The translations under genes and the position numbers were made by a program. This document shows, in pieces, positions 37,501 through 53,010 of a stretch of DNA of 64,000 bases. Every line of letters begins with the position of its first letter. Positions within the stretch are counted from its first letter, which is position 1. This stretch comes from Ecdyonurus torrentis (Eukaryota; Arthropoda; Insecta; Ephemeroptera; Heptageniidae): positions 31,561,749 to 31,625,748 of the forward strand of contig OX439134.1 in NCBI GenBank assembly GCA_949318235.1. The letters run 5' to 3'. Below the pieces are notes generated by a model. The model made no database searches, was not told where the DNA came from, and was given only the letters and a program-made list of their open reading frames with translations.

Positions 37501-38410
37501 GACCGTTCTACAATTTACAAATTCCCCCATCTAGTTTTCATGTTAAAACGCGTAGAAGCGCCAAACGCAGATCGTTCATTTTGAGTGAAAGTTGTAAAGT
37601 TTAGTTTGTTCACTTCGATAGGTAAACATCGATATACTGTATTATAAGACTTTCTTTGTAGAAAGTTGTTCTTTATCTAAAAAGTAAAACCAGATACATA
37701 ATACAATTGTGAAAATATTAATTAATCTCCTCTGATTCTGGCACATCCTCCTAAAACAATTATTTACCCTGTAATGTTGTCATGATGGGCGTTGATGGTA
37801 ACATTTGGATTGAAACGTAAAACACTTTCTTTGGCAGCCAGAGCCTTTGACTTTCCAACATGACAGCGCTGGAATAAGAACTGTCGGTTCAAGTTGCTCA
37901 CATCGATTGTATCCAAATCAATCTGTAAAAAAAGAAAACAATTATAATTATTTACGTGAGCATGAAAATTTATCAAAATTTCTCGTTAAACTAGGAGTTA
38001 TGGTTAGTTGTTTAGAAGCAACAGGCTGCATTTAAGCGGAAGCTTTTGTCTCCATTGCATGGTCTTTATTTCACTTCTTGGTACAATTAATTAATTTTGA
38101 CAATATATTAGTCATTGTATTTCTTGTATTTTTAGTAATAAGTGTCTAAATATTCTCAAAGTTACGTAAATCATCCAAAATTTGCATCGTCAAACGTGTA
38201 GGCAACGGTTATGTTCATACGCGTCTAAATTTTTGCATGATCAAAAACTGATATTGTATTGCTTACCAAATCAATTTCTTTGAATCCAACGAGGACCAGA
38301 TTTTTCAATAATTCACAGCCAATACCTCCAGCTCCAACGACCAATATTTTAGCATCTTCAATGCTTTTTTTTAATTCTTCAGGGAATGGACTTGCTGCTG
38401 CTTCCGCCAT
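21440..38410 (-). CDS. UBA2: SUMO-activating enzyme subunit 2 (UBA2/SAE2), complete 13-exon gene
   Basis: UBA2 is the catalytic half of the heterodimeric SUMO E1 (with SAE1). It adenylates SUMO, holds it as a cysteine thioester and passes it to UBC9, mainly in the nucleus. Exons (minus order): 38410-38267, 37922-37768, 35107-34954, 32452-32319, 32186-32119, 31238-31020, 30138-29899, 28469-28357, 27506-27402, 26678-26511, 23669-23587, 22356-22262, 21654-21440. All have AG/GT borders, and the 1893 nt form one frame of 630 codons plus stop (human is 640). Visible features are the nucleotide loop GAGGIG (26-31), [14 protein letters not shown] (50-63), zinc ligands CYEC (160/163) and CYVC (436/439), the catalytic cysteine C175 in [10 protein letters not shown], a ubiquitin-fold domain in exons 10-12, and a C-terminal tail with a SUMO-interacting-like [11 protein letters not shown] and basic KKRR/PKKAK nuclear signals. 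Introns are heavily invaded by transposons. Partial duplicates of exons 4-9 lie at 53-62 kb. Confidence 0.97.
21745..21835. repeat. Half-copy of a GGATAG-group element
   Basis: CTCTGTGCTAGCAAGATTT...CTCTCTTCACTATGGGAAGG...TGCTGGTTTTCTCTATC matches the right arm of the elements at 19.5-19.9 and 33.2-33.75 kb. It lies in UBA2 intron 12. Confidence 0.65.
21880..22191. mobile_element. GTAGAACACCTTGAAC-family MITE, copy 2
   Basis: A near-complete long palindrome homologous to 18092-18406, in UBA2 intron 12. The arms start AGGCGTAGAACACGTTGGAA and end GTTCAAGGTGTTCTATGCCT. Confidence 0.85.
22262..22356 (-). CDS. UBA2: UBA2 exon 12 (residues 528-560)
   Basis: It encodes EPIFKVVAN, the last ubiquitin-fold strand, then a charged linker ([14 protein letters not shown]). 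It ends in phase 1. Confidence 0.92.
22517..22995. mobile_element. Element with repeated GCAAAATGTCTATCTCG motifs
   Basis: Several direct copies of a motif like GCAAAATGTCTATCTCGTTT...TTGTCA lie in the left half and inverted copies in the right half, which ends GAACAACATCGATATG. Poly(A) (about 22466-22491) and poly(T) (about 22623-22645) runs are adjacent or inside. It overlaps the start side of UBA2 intron 11 and its left end is poorly defined. The block GGCCGAGCGTGTCC..TATCTTGTATGTAG is shared with the hAT-like element at 47 kb. Confidence 0.5.
23330..23546. mobile_element. Palindromic element, ATATCGATGGCTCC terminus
   Basis: The arms ACATATCGATGGCTCCGAGG...AAACCAAACTA.CTGTAGTCTCC and their complements ending GCCATCGATATT pair over most of the element. 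It lies in UBA2 intron 11, 40 bases from exon 11. It shows the ATATYGATG end with an interior unlike other members. Confidence 0.75.
23587..23669 (-). CDS. UBA2: UBA2 exon 11 (residues 501-528)
   Basis: It encodes [20 protein letters not shown], matching the family's GSRLQADDFLQDY segment. It ends in phase 2 at ACAG|GTCAGT. Confidence 0.93.
23755..24055. mobile_element. GTAGAACACCTTGAAC-family MITE, copy 3 (diverged)
   Basis: It keeps the CTAACATACCTAAATATCAA and GGTATGTTAGG arms and the GACATCACAGCTCGC centre but is more diverged than the others. It lies in UBA2 intron 10. Confidence 0.75.
24155..24226. repeat. (AT)n microsatellite
   Basis: About 36 AT dinucleotides that form the left flank of the next element. 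A shorter (AT)n tract (26134-26151) forms its right flank, so the element sits inside a former AT array. Confidence 0.95.
24227..26133. mobile_element. 1.9-kb TIR element inserted in an (AT)n array
   Basis: The terminal inverted repeats are about 70 bp and almost perfect: CGTCGTGGTTCCGCTATATT on the left and its complement ending ACCACGACG on the right. Each end contains two direct copies of TCCGATGTCCA, likely transposase-binding sites. The interior is about 1.75 kb of very AT-rich DNA with no transposase frame, so it is non-autonomous. Insertion into a TA array hides the target duplication; a TA target would fit. It occupies most of UBA2 intron 10. Confidence 0.85.
26511..26678 (-). CDS. 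UBA2: UBA2 exon 10 (residues 445-500), ubiquitin-fold domain
   Basis: It encodes the start of the ubiquitin-fold domain that recruits UBC9, with MVAPDV and ILISSEEGE matching the family. Phase 0 at both ends. Confidence 0.95.
26841..26914. mobile_element. ~70-bp hairpin with CAGTGTTGCCAGA ends
   Basis: Arms GTGACAGCAGTGTTGCCAGA and TCTGGCAACGCTGCTGTCAC pair around a short centre. CAGTGTTG is a typical hAT terminus, so this may be a minimal hAT-derived MITE. It lies in UBA2 intron 9. Confidence 0.65.
26911..27318. mobile_element. ~400-bp MITE (CTTGTCAACTTAC ends)
   Basis: The ends TTGTCAACTTACTTTTTTAT and ATAAAAAAGTAAGTTGACAA are perfect inverses. Further arms include TATCACGTATCTGACGTCAC and its complement. 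It lies in UBA2 intron 9. The left limit of the UBA2 homology in both duplicated copies (52.87 and 57.40 kb) falls inside its right arm. Confidence 0.85.
27402..27506 (-). CDS. UBA2: UBA2 exon 9 (residues 410-444)
   Basis: It encodes [13 protein letters not shown] and CYVCADKPQ, the second zinc pair. Copies lie at 53011-53115 and 57536-57640, with only apparently silent changes. Confidence 0.96.
27670..28276. mobile_element. hAT-like MITE (TAGAGAGCGCAAAAATAG ends), UBA2 intron 8
   Basis: The ends TAGAGAGCGCAAAAATAGT and ACTATTTTTGCGCTCTCTA are inverse. They are flanked by 8-bp near-duplicates ATGATAAG and ATGATGAG, the length made by hAT transposases. Subterminal regions repeat TCGACTATT many times. 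There is no coding frame. Copies of this same insertion are carried in the duplicated segments (53279-54461, itself interrupted, and 57804-58418). Confidence 0.85.
28357..28469 (-). CDS. UBA2: UBA2 exon 8 (residues 372-409)
   Basis: It encodes [20 protein letters not shown], the last adenylation-domain helix with the near-invariant [11 protein letters not shown]. Copies lie at 54545-54657 and 58501-58613. A plus-strand open frame over it is antisense shadow. Confidence 0.96.
28771..28820. repeat. (AT)n microsatellite
   Basis: An AT array at the left edge of the ribozyme-bearing repeat, next to TAGGCCTATAT. Confidence 0.9.
29078..29137 (-). ncRNA. Hammerhead ribozyme, type I, copy 1
   Basis: All core elements are present in order on the minus strand: stem I 5' strand GCCTTA, CTGATGA, stem II GTCC-TAGGTAAA-GGAC, GAAA, a minimal stem III region CCGG, then GTC and the stem I 3' strand TAAGGC. 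Cleavage is expected after the C of GTC (position 29090). Stem I extends past an internal loop to CTCT/AGAG, as needed for loop I-loop II contacts. Stem III is too short for a hairpin, but ACCGGT is self-complementary, so two copies could pair as a dimeric ribozyme. Confidence 0.9.
29211..29219 (-). promoter_or_regulatory. TATA box upstream of the hammerhead
   Basis: TATAAAAAC on the minus strand, followed about 35 nt later by TCAGTC/TCAGTT initiator-like motifs. It is positioned so that a transcript would enter the ribozyme within roughly 50 nt. The same motif occurs in the other two full units and, slightly diverged, in the relic at 47.4 kb. Confidence 0.55.
29662..29875. mobile_element. 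Palindromic element, ATATAGATG/CATTGATAT termini
   Basis: Arms GAGCATCTACACTTTCCAGA and TCTGGAAAGTGTAGATGCTC pair, as do ACTATCTACACTTTCC and GGAAAGAGTAGATAGT-like blocks. It lies 24 bases from the donor side of UBA2 exon 7 (intron 7) and is missing from the duplicated copy because of a deletion. Confidence 0.75.
29899..30138 (-). CDS. UBA2: UBA2 exon 7 (residues 292-372)
   Basis: It encodes [20 protein letters not shown] and NRFDIK, the re-entry into the adenylation fold. The copy at 59671-59778 keeps only the first 108 bases and has lost its splice donor. Confidence 0.96.
30235..30845. mobile_element. ~600-bp fold-back of the GGATAG group, UBA2 intron 6
   Basis: The arms run from AAGAAAAGGATAGAAATACC to the inverted GACCTCGACCTCTCCATACA block, through TTACTTGAGCACATCACTGA and its complement, to a centre with CAGCTTCAGTAGCCAGTT / AACTGGCTACTGAAGCTG-like arms around a poly(A). 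Its outer sequence, including ATCACGGTTAGGATCAATAT before GGATAG, is homologous to the 3' terminal region of the Penelope-like element at 48.6-50.5 kb. A copy lies at 59.87-60.57 kb. Confidence 0.8.
31020..31238 (-). CDS. UBA2: UBA2 exon 6 (residues 219-292)
   Basis: It encodes the catalytic cysteine half-domain with [17 protein letters not shown] and [14 protein letters not shown] copy lies at 60753-60971. Confidence 0.96.
32119..32186 (-). CDS. UBA2: UBA2 exon 5 (residues 196-219)
   Basis: It encodes [20 protein letters not shown], matching the conserved acidic stretch after the catalytic cysteine. A copy lies at 61858-61925. Confidence 0.95.
32319..32452 (-). CDS. UBA2: UBA2 exon 4 (residues 152-196), catalytic cysteine
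   Basis: It carries the first zinc pair (TECYECQ) and the catalytic cysteine in [20 protein letters not shown]. It ends in phase 2. A near-identical copy lies at 62060-62193. Confidence 0.96.
32537..32705. mobile_element. Palindromic element, ATATCGATGCTTACCCGT family, copy 1
   Basis: Arms ATATCGATGCTTACCCGTCG and GACGGGTAAACATCAATAT pair, continuing through AACTACACTTTACAAATTTC and its complement. It lies in UBA2 intron 3. Copies lie at 37441-37637 and, in the duplication, 62278-62447. Confidence 0.85.
33195..33750. mobile_element. GGATAG-group element with simple-repeat interior
   Basis: The left end GGGAACCCAGCAAGTGCTTTACCATAGTGG and inner CCCATAGTTTGACAAAAATA pair with the right-hand GTTATGGGACTCTCTTC.GTATGGTAAG and CTTGCTGGTTTTC. 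The middle holds AAT repeats and unrelated sequence. The window's last bases (63957-64000) match its interior (33326-33369). Confidence 0.65.
33995..34152. mobile_element. Small MITE, GTTTACTCAAAATG ends
   Basis: Ends GTTTACTCAAAATG and CATTTTGAGTAAAC are perfect inverses, with AAAGGAA/TTCCTTT inside. It lies in UBA2 intron 3. Non-coding. Confidence 0.65.
34380..34950. other. Intronic sequence of UBA2 intron 3 with poly(T)/poly(A) tracts
   Basis: Poly(T) at about 34381-34418 and poly(A) at about 34493-34523, then GC-richer sequence with GCAGGCGGCAAATTGCAA and GCCTGCAATAAATATTG blocks that look like a decayed inverted-repeat element. No coding support. Confidence 0.4.
34954..35107 (-). CDS. 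UBA2: UBA2 exon 3 (residues 100-151)
   Basis: It encodes [20 protein letters not shown] and [12 protein letters not shown], the ALDN and GTxGxxGQ adenylation motifs. It ends in phase 0. Confidence 0.96.
35448..36096 (+). mobile_element. 5'-truncated LINE 3' end inside the hAT-like element
   Basis: The plus strand encodes about 195 residues of the reverse transcriptase C-terminal region: [20 protein letters not shown], then [25 protein letters not shown] and GRPKTSW, with a stop at 36031-36033 and an ATGT-type tail. An in-frame TGA near 35779 replaces the Trp of RWFGHVERM seen in the 16.7-17.2 kb copy, so it is a dead fragment. It extends further 5' than that copy. Confidence 0.85.
36157..37030. 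mobile_element. hAT-like MITE (TAGAGAGCGGAAAAATAG ends), nested
   Basis: Ends TAGAGAGCGGAAAAATAGTC and GACTATTTTTCCGCTCT are inverse and match the TAGAGAGCGC family with one change. The motif AGACTATT replaces TCGACTATT in the subterminal repeats. It sits inside the CAGGGTT element, beside the LINE fragment. Confidence 0.75.
37441..37637. mobile_element. Palindromic element, ATATCGATGCTTACCCGT family, copy 2
   Basis: Same family as 32537-32705, with arms CATATCGATGCTTACCCGTT and GATAGGTAAACATCGATATAC. It lies 130 bases from UBA2 exon 2 in intron 2 and abuts the MITE ending at 37415. Confidence 0.85.
37768..37922 (-). CDS. UBA2: UBA2 exon 2 (residues 49-100)
   Basis: It encodes [18 protein letters not shown], the ATP/Mg-binding strand with the conserved Asp, Asn, Arg and Gln of E1 adenylation domains. 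It ends in phase 2. Confidence 0.96.
38267..38410 (-). CDS. UBA2: UBA2 exon 1 (residues 1-48)
   Basis: It starts at the only good ATG ([20 protein letters not shown]), followed by the nucleotide-binding [20 protein letters not shown] strand-loop-helix. It ends in phase 0 at TTG|GTAAGC. Confidence 0.96.
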
Positions 38411-38534
38411 TTTTTAGCCGGGAAAACAAAACGAAATTCGTTAGTCAATTGCTTTTAATTTACGCGGGACTTTTACGTAACTTTTTAAAAAAAATTCTAA
38501 AATAAAATTCAGAACTTTATTTTTGGCTGTGGAG

Positions 38535-39836
38535 CAGTGTTGTAGTCGATCGATCAAATTTCGATCCGATCACGATCCGATCACGATCATTTGATCGGAT
38601 CGTGATCGGATCGACCCATTTTATAAAAAAATGATCGTGATCGGATTTCGATCACATTTAGGGCTGTGATCGAACGTTTTTTCGATCCGATCATCATGTT
38701 CCATACTTTAGTTTTTACAACCATATAGGTATTTTTTTCTTTCTTTTTTTCTTCTTTTTTTTTCCCCTCCTTTTTTTATTCATTATAATAAAGCAAAAAG
38801 TCAAAGTCCAAAATAGAAAAGAATTTAAAAGTACAGTACAGGCAGTACTCTGCTAGCAGCTGCTAGGTAGATATTGAGATGTTATCTACTTTAGCTAAAA
38901 GGTATCGCAAAAACAAAACAAAGAAAGCAAAAATGAAAGAAATAAAAGAAAAATAGCAAATACCTAACTCTGAGCTATATAAGCTTCTAGGCTTTCTAGG
39001 AAAGAAATTATTATATCAATAGTGTGTCTGTGTCACCAAAGATTTTTTTTTTTTTTTTTTTTGGGCATGACATTAAAGGCGGTAAATAAGTTTTGTTTAA
39101 AATGAATTCTTGATGTATTATTTTGTTCATATATTCAAGTAACAGAATTTTTTTCTGCATTGAAAGATTGTCAATTTTATTTTAACACAATACATTTCTT
39201 GTATGAGTTTTAGAGGTGACTTTATAACCAATTGAAAAATTGTAAGTGCTTTTTACACTAATGATTTTTTCCACGAAATTTTGATGTATGAAAAAACCGC
39301 GGTGAGGGGAAATTTTTTCTGAAATAAACACGAGGGGGTTGCTTTGATTAGTGGGGATGAAGACACACAGTACTGTACATAGGATAATTTTTGGACCTCC
39401 ATCCAGACACCAGTCATTTGGTCTGTACGTTCTCGCAGGTGTCACGAGATAAGAAAGCAGGCAAAAGTGTATTTTTTATTTTTTTTTACATATTCATAAA
39501 CGTTAATATATTATAATTTATAATATAAATTAAAGGATAATTTGGGTGACAATTTTTTTCCGTGAAATAATAGCTTAAGAGAATTTTATCACGTAACTGG
39601 AGCTCCTAAAAAAGATAAAAGTGGGAAAGAGCTTGGTTAATTGTATTTATCGTGCAAAAATAAACCGAATAACGTCGTATAGCCTTGAAATCTGTTGCAA
39701 TTAATCTAATAAAACATCTAAAGGTAGGAACTAACAATTATGTAACACATTTTTTTATTAAAATAAATTTTTACACGGAAATATGAATATAAAAATATTT
39801 TTAAGTATAATGTATTTTATTATTACAGTATAATTT

Positions 39837-39869
<33 letters not shown>

Positions 39870-40082
39870 CCCCTTCATAATTATTATAATTTACAAGTTC
39901 TTACATACCTACATTTATAATTGAAAACGATCGAAAATTTTCGATCAAATGATAGTCGATCAGATCGGATTGTGATCGGATAGTCTCGAGTTTTGATGAT
40001 CGTGATCGAGATCGGATCGAGCTACATCTCAATTGATCGGATCGTGATCGGATCGAAAAAAGGGCGATCGACTACAACACTG
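38535..40082. mobile_element. hAT-like element with CAGTGTTG ends just upstream of UBA2
   Basis: The ends CAGTGTTGTAGTCGATCG and CGATCGACTACAACACTG are inverse. Both subterminal regions are arrays of CGATCCGATCACGATC-like motifs, very rich in GATC. The interior is AT-rich with poly(T) runs and no transposase frame. A clean 8-bp target duplication is not visible, although TGTGGAG occurs on both sides with an offset. Its edge is only about 125 bases upstream of the UBA2 ATG, so it lies in the promoter or 5' UTR. Confidence 0.8.
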
Positions 40083-40380
40083 CAGTGTGGAGTGTGGACT
40101 GTGGACTGCCAAATTAGCAAACTACTGTTTCAGTCTGTTGATTTGTTTTTAAATATGGTTAACCTTCCAAATGTCGTGTTAATGTTATTGCCCTGTTAGT
40201 GCTCAACTAGCAAAATATTTACCTCCTCTTAACTTCAAATTCTTATGTATGTATATAAATTACAACAAAAACCAATGGTTCATATCATCATCACAACTCA
40301 TAACCCATTATTACAGAGGACAGATACTCCTTCCATACCTTGCCAGCAAGTCTATAATCTACTAAAAACTTAACATTATG

Positions 40381-40722
40381 TATAGGGTGTTTACGCATGA
40401 CGTCACTCTGAATGAATGCTTTTCGATGCTCTTCTTGAGCAATGAATAACAAACATTGTTCAGCATAGAGCATAGGACAAACCTAGTTTTTGGGTTTTGG
40501 AAAAATATATATTTTTTGGGCATTATTATTTTTCTTGCATACTTGAGGTTTGAGGTCTTGAGGTACTAATTCAACCTGTTAACAACATTAATTTTAATGC
40601 TCTCAAAAATATTGTAAAGTATTTTTAAACTGGCAAAATGAGTCATTTTCCTATACTGGCCTATTATGTTATTTAGTGCTCACTTACGACGTCGACTTTT
40701 AACATGAATGAAACCACCCTAA
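40381..40722 (+). repeat. Dispersed ~310-bp repeat, copy 3
   Basis: It begins TATAGGGTGTTTACGCATGA and ends near AAACCACCCTAAATGCATAC. It matches copies at 1.3-1.6 and 15.9-16.2 kb. TAGGGTG/CACCCTA at its ends suggests short inverted termini. Confidence 0.75.
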
Positions 40723-41496
40723 ATGCATACTCACTACTCTACTCAAAGGAAATAAGAAAAGCCAACAAGCAAGCATACTGATGCGCATACTCGCTCGTTA
40801 CTCAAAAACAACATCATATAAATGACGTTTATAGTTTTTACTCTCACTTTTATCTTATTCTAAATAACCTAAAAAAAAGGTAAATAATGAAACACACAAA
40901 TATAATTTTTAATGCTCCTTGTAACAGGAGTTTACATTTTTTTATTACTTGTTAATTTGTACATTTCTTTGCCGAAAAAGAAAAAAAATGCATTTTTTTT
41001 TTATTTATTTTTTTGGTTTTTCTACTAAAAAGATTGATTTTTTTTTTAATATTTTTTTTAACTACAGGTATTCACAATTACATTAGGAACAAAAATTAAA
41101 AGACAATTAGTGTTTAATTAAGTGCTCAAGTGGCAGTAATTATAATATTGTACACAACTAAAAAAAATCGTTCATGTTTCCTCATTTTTTTTTCTTCTTC
41201 ATTCTTTATATAATTTTTTTTAAGTCAATTTTGTTATGATTATATCCCTCTACATTAAATTAATACAGATTTACAATGTTTTATATTTATTTTTTTATAA
41301 ACAATAAACAATTTTCATAAATATTATTTTCATTCTTTGCAAATTTGGTTATTATCTTAATACAAAATGCATTGAGATTACTAAATAACTTCAACAATGA
41401 AAAAAAATTTAACACATTAATTTATGAAAGTCATCTATTGCTAAAAAACCATACAATGAATATTTCAATCAGTTGGTAACATTTGAACATTGAATA

Positions 41497-41527
<31 letters not shown>

Positions 41528-44155
41528 TCATTGCAAATCTTATAATTTTCTTTTTCTTTATAGAATTAATTTTTTGTTATATGAAATGGTATACAGTTTA
41601 TTTCAAAAAAAAATTATATTTTACCTTTTTAGGAAGCTATCAGCAAAGAAATTCATTTATACAGCTTCAAATCAATTAATTAAAAACATAATACAAAATC
41701 AAATATGAGGAACTATAAACAAAACAAAAAAGTCAAAAAACCAACAAAAAACACAAATGAAGTGCAAAAGGGATTCAACATTATTGAAATTAAATTGAAA
41801 TAAAAATGTATCCCTACCAACTCTTCTTCAAATTATTTTTAAAAAAATGATACATTGAAAAAGTCAATATTTTATTAACAAAAAAATATGCAAAATGATT
41901 TTTAAGAGACAAAAAAATGTTAAGAAATGGAATTTTGAATTTGATTAGTACAAAAAATTTAAATGCTTTTTCATTTTTTGCGTGTTTTTTTTTTATGAGA
42001 AAACAATTATTTTATCTTATCTTTTTTTTAGTACAGTTATTTCACACATTATTACAAAAAGTAAATAGAAAAAAAGGAAGAATTCTAGCTACAGAAACAA
42101 AACTATATAGGTGGGATTAAAAGAATCCATTTAAAAAAGAGAAAAAAATTAAATAATTTCTTTCATAATTGGAATCTTTTTCATATATTAAAAAAAAACT
42201 TTTAAAACAAATTTGTTTTAACTTATTCAATAAAGCACAATAAGGAAGGTGAGAGAAAAAAAAATTCTAGAGTCGGCTTTTTTTTAGGGACACTATTTTT
42301 ATGGAACAGAAAAAATTGATGTAATAAAAAATACTGTCCAATATTGGCACACCACATGTTTGGGGAGTTAGGATTTTTAATATCGTTATTTTTTTTTTAA
42401 TTTATGCAATTCAATAAAGTAACGGCCATATTTATAATTTTGTTTTTAATAACAGAGAAACTATACATTTTTTTTATATTTAAAAATACAATACCAATTT
42501 ACAAAGAGCGAATAGATCCCTTTAATAATATTATTTTAACACAAGTTTTTTTTTGTATTAATTTATTAAAAACCAAATAATTATATTTTTAAAATTTTTT
42601 TGAAAGAAATTAAAACTGCAAAAAATAACATTATGAAATGAGATCCAGGGAAGTATTTACTCTGATAATTTTTTTTGATGTTTTTATGATGCAATATACT
42701 ACTTTCATAATTATAATTTGTATTGTAGTAAAAATTTATTATCAAATTTATATTCATGTAAAATATCTTTCACAATAGAGATAGAATGCAGTATGAATCT
42801 ATGCAATTTTATTATTTGTAAATAATAAAAATAGGCTAAATTTCATACAATTCTATGGCTACTATAACAGATACATCATGACTGCATTGTGATTATTAAA
42901 TTTACAACAGTAAACAAACTTGAATTATGAATGTAGTCTATTATTGGATTCATTTTTTTAACAAATTAAAAAATTCTTATCTTAAGATGGTCATTTAACA
43001 TTAATTGCATAATGATTGACAGGTGGGTGTTTAGCCCCCCTTCGTCAGGTCTGAGAAAGCAAGGGCAAAGGAGGTGGTTTCCACCCTTCACTCATGCTCA
43101 TTATAGGCAGAACCCATTGCTAAATTCTGGCTACGTCACTGATGACAGATAAGAATTATTATTTTTTCCCAATTAAACTAAATAAAAAAAATTATAAATC
43201 CAATTAAAATTTTCTACTGAATTAGGAAAAAAAAATGCTCCCCTAAAAGCAACAACACAAAAAAATTAACCTAAACACAAAAATTAATACAATAGACACT
43301 AATAATTAAACATATAACAATGAAATTCTTGAAAAACAGAATTTCATGTAATATTTTGTTTGTTTTTTTAATCTTATTATTATTTTTTTATTTTTTTTTT
43401 CAACTAATTTTTATATTTTCACTGCTACATGAGAAATTTGTTTTCATTTTAATTAGGGTAATATTTTTATTAAAAACAAAACAAAAATCATTAATGATTT
43501 TTTATTATTATTTCTGTCAATATATTTTTTTTCACCCAAGTTTATATATTTTTAATTCAATTCAATGAATTTTAGTTTATTTTTATTTTGATGTTGACAC
43601 TTTTAAAATGAGACGATTAATGCCTCATTTTTTTCTTTAATTTTTTTCTTTTACTTTTTTTTTTTTCACACATTAAATGTTCCAACAAAACAATTCTTCA
43701 CCATCCTGTATAAAATCCATATTTTAATACACAGAAAAAAGATGCAAAAAAATGAGATAAAATTAAAAGTCTTATTTGATTTTCTTTTTCTTCTATATTT
43801 CACATCTTTTTTTTTTTTTTTTTTTTAATGAAAAAAAAACTAAAGAAAACACACAAAATAAATCCTTGATTATTAGTTATATATTTTTTTAAACTTTGAA
43901 CGCATAAAATATTTTTCTCTTTATTTTGTATAGAGAAAAACATAAAAAAGGAGGAAAATTAAATTTGTTTCTTTTTTTTTTATATATATATTGAAAAAAA
44001 ACGAAATAGTTCATTATATATTTTTTTCTCTGTGGTATGATTTTTCACTTTTTATTTTGTTTCCAATTATTCTGATGTATTTCTGACTGCAGTTTTCCAT
44101 GTGGTCAAATAGGAGAGGCAGTCACTGTGATCAATCACGTATTACCAAGTTGTTT
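40723..44155. other. Very AT-rich SPOP 3' flank / 3' UTR region
   Basis: About 3.4 kb of extreme AT richness with many poly(T) and poly(A) runs directly downstream of the SPOP stop. Several AATAAA hexamers occur on the minus strand (for example near 44052-44057), so the 3' UTR end cannot be fixed. At 43020-43145 a GC-richer block ending CTGGCTACGTCACTGATG resembles the CAGTGGCGTAGCC terminus at 55.26 kb. No other gene is supported. Confidence 0.5.
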
Positions 44156-52242
<8,087 letters not shown>

Positions 52243-52269
52243 TCATAACAAATATACATTAATTAAATG

Positions 52270-52304
<35 letters not shown>

Positions 52305-52424
52305 AAGTTGATTTATAAAACCTAGCTTTGGAGCTAAACAAAAGCAAAACTAAGTGATACTACAAAATAGATAGGAAACTAAATCATTGTGGTTAAGAAT
52401 ATGATAAATTTAAAAGAAAGGGAT

Positions 52425-52562
52425 CAGCAAGGGCCTTACCATAGTGAAGAGAGTTCAATGGTTTGGAGAAAGTATATTTCCGTACTTTTTTTACTGATTT
52501 ATATTTGGGGCTCTCTTCACTATGGTAAGACCCTTGCTGATTTTTCCTTTCTTCTCTTTTAA
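52425..52562. mobile_element. ~135-bp GGATAG-group MITE (copy in 56945-57085)
   Basis: GGGATCAGCAAGGGCCTTACC, AGTGAAGAGAG and their complements CTCTCTTCACTATGGTAAG...CTTGCTGAT form a compact palindrome. Confidence 0.8.
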
Positions 52563-53010
52563 CTGTATGAAAAATTAGTTGATATTTATAGAATTAATAA
52601 AAAAACAAACACATAGGCAGATTAGTAAAAATTGGGCAATGGGAGATAATAATGAGCTTAGACTAACAGGGATGCCAATATAATCATTTCAAACTCAGGT
52701 AAAATAATATTAACTCAAAGCATTGATTAATTAAAGTGTATGTATGTAATATAACACTAAAAATAAGGGGACAAAATCAATAGCTCTGATGAACCATATG
52801 AGTGAAAAATGATTGTTGTCCTTCTTTAACTTAATTTTAAATCAATTTACGATTAACAGAACTATTTTTGGTAATTATCAATCTATTATCCTAAATAATG
52901 AAAAAGTAAGTTGACAAGGGCTTTAAGAGACATTTTGACAATTTTCTGCAGGACATAGTAGCACCGTGATGTGTAGATTTAGAGGACGTTGATGTACACT
53001 CCTGACGTAC

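Noticed and set aside
52780..52815. CTGATGA...GTGAAA resembling a second hammerhead type
   Set aside because: The stem II strands do not pair and no GTC cleavage site or stem I partner exists.
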